5,917 bases of DNA, from the NCBI GenBank assembly GCA_016195765.1, contig JACPYZ010000098.1:1-5917 (forward strand), in the 5' to 3' direction. Shown here in pieces: positions 5,885-5,917 of this stretch (its first letter is position 1; each line of letters begins with the position of its first letter). This stretch comes from Candidatus Curtissbacteria bacterium (GTDB taxonomy: Bacteria > Patescibacteriota > Microgenomatia > Curtissbacterales > GWA2-41-24). Position numbers and translations under genes: made by a program. The notes under the pieces were generated by a model. The model saw nothing but the letters and a program-made list of their open reading frames with translations. It ran no database searches and was not told the origin of the DNA.

Positions 5885-5917
5885 GACGAAGTCATGAAAC
5901 TTCACAATCGGCTAGAA
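5885..5917 (+). other. In-frame continuation of the JAB-like frame beyond the stop, partial
   Basis: Eleven further codons in the frame of the preceding gene, DEVMKLHNRLE, are open to the end of the window, with a possible restart ATG at 5894. The string looks like the acidic helix that follows the first strands of a JAB domain. It supports the idea that the TAA at 5882-5884 interrupts one ancestral coding region. Whether it is translated cannot be judged. Confidence 0.4.

Overview
The window looks like a fragment of a small-genome, probably uncultivated bacterium, most plausibly of the Candidate Phyla Radiation (Patescibacteria, possibly Microgenomates). This is inferred from AT-rich DNA with short gaps, mostly weak or absent Shine-Dalgarno sites, a divergent CTP synthase, and protein families I associate with that group. 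The taxonomy is a guess from style, not a proof. TGA serves as a stop (end of pyrG) and no gene has an in-frame TGA read as glycine, so the TGA-to-Gly code of some CPR lineages does not apply here.

Layout. Positions 1-1083 (minus strand) hold the N-terminal 361 codons of a membrane-anchored protein with YoaR/VanW-type peptidoglycan-binding repeats; it runs off the left edge. An 84-bp divergent gap with overlapping palindromes separates it from plus-strand genes. These are a sugar-type ABC substrate-binding lipoprotein (1168-2490) and a nucleotidyltransferase-like protein with an N-terminal helical, possibly winged-helix, part (2506-3348). After a 172-bp gap come CTP synthase pyrG (3521-5143), an all-helical HEPN-like protein (5140-5628, overlapping pyrG by 4 bp) and a JAB/MPN-like reading frame (from 5630) interrupted by TAA at 5882-5884.

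The most interesting element is the pyrG leader. A consensus -35 (TTGACA) and an extended -10 put +1 on GGGCCC. About 20 nt further on, an intrinsic terminator begins with a UCUCCC 5' arm and a GGGGGA 3' arm followed by six T, all before the pyrG ATG. This is the architecture of the Bacillus/Lactococcus pyrG attenuator. There, CTP shortage makes RNA polymerase stutter extra G residues at the 5' end, and the G tract masks the pyrimidine-rich arm of the terminator. If real, the element senses the product of the very gene it controls and would also set expression of the two downstream coupled genes.

The left half is envelope-related (wall-binding membrane protein, solute-binding lipoprotein). 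The right half is a nucleotide-metabolism operon with two small accessory genes of uncertain role.
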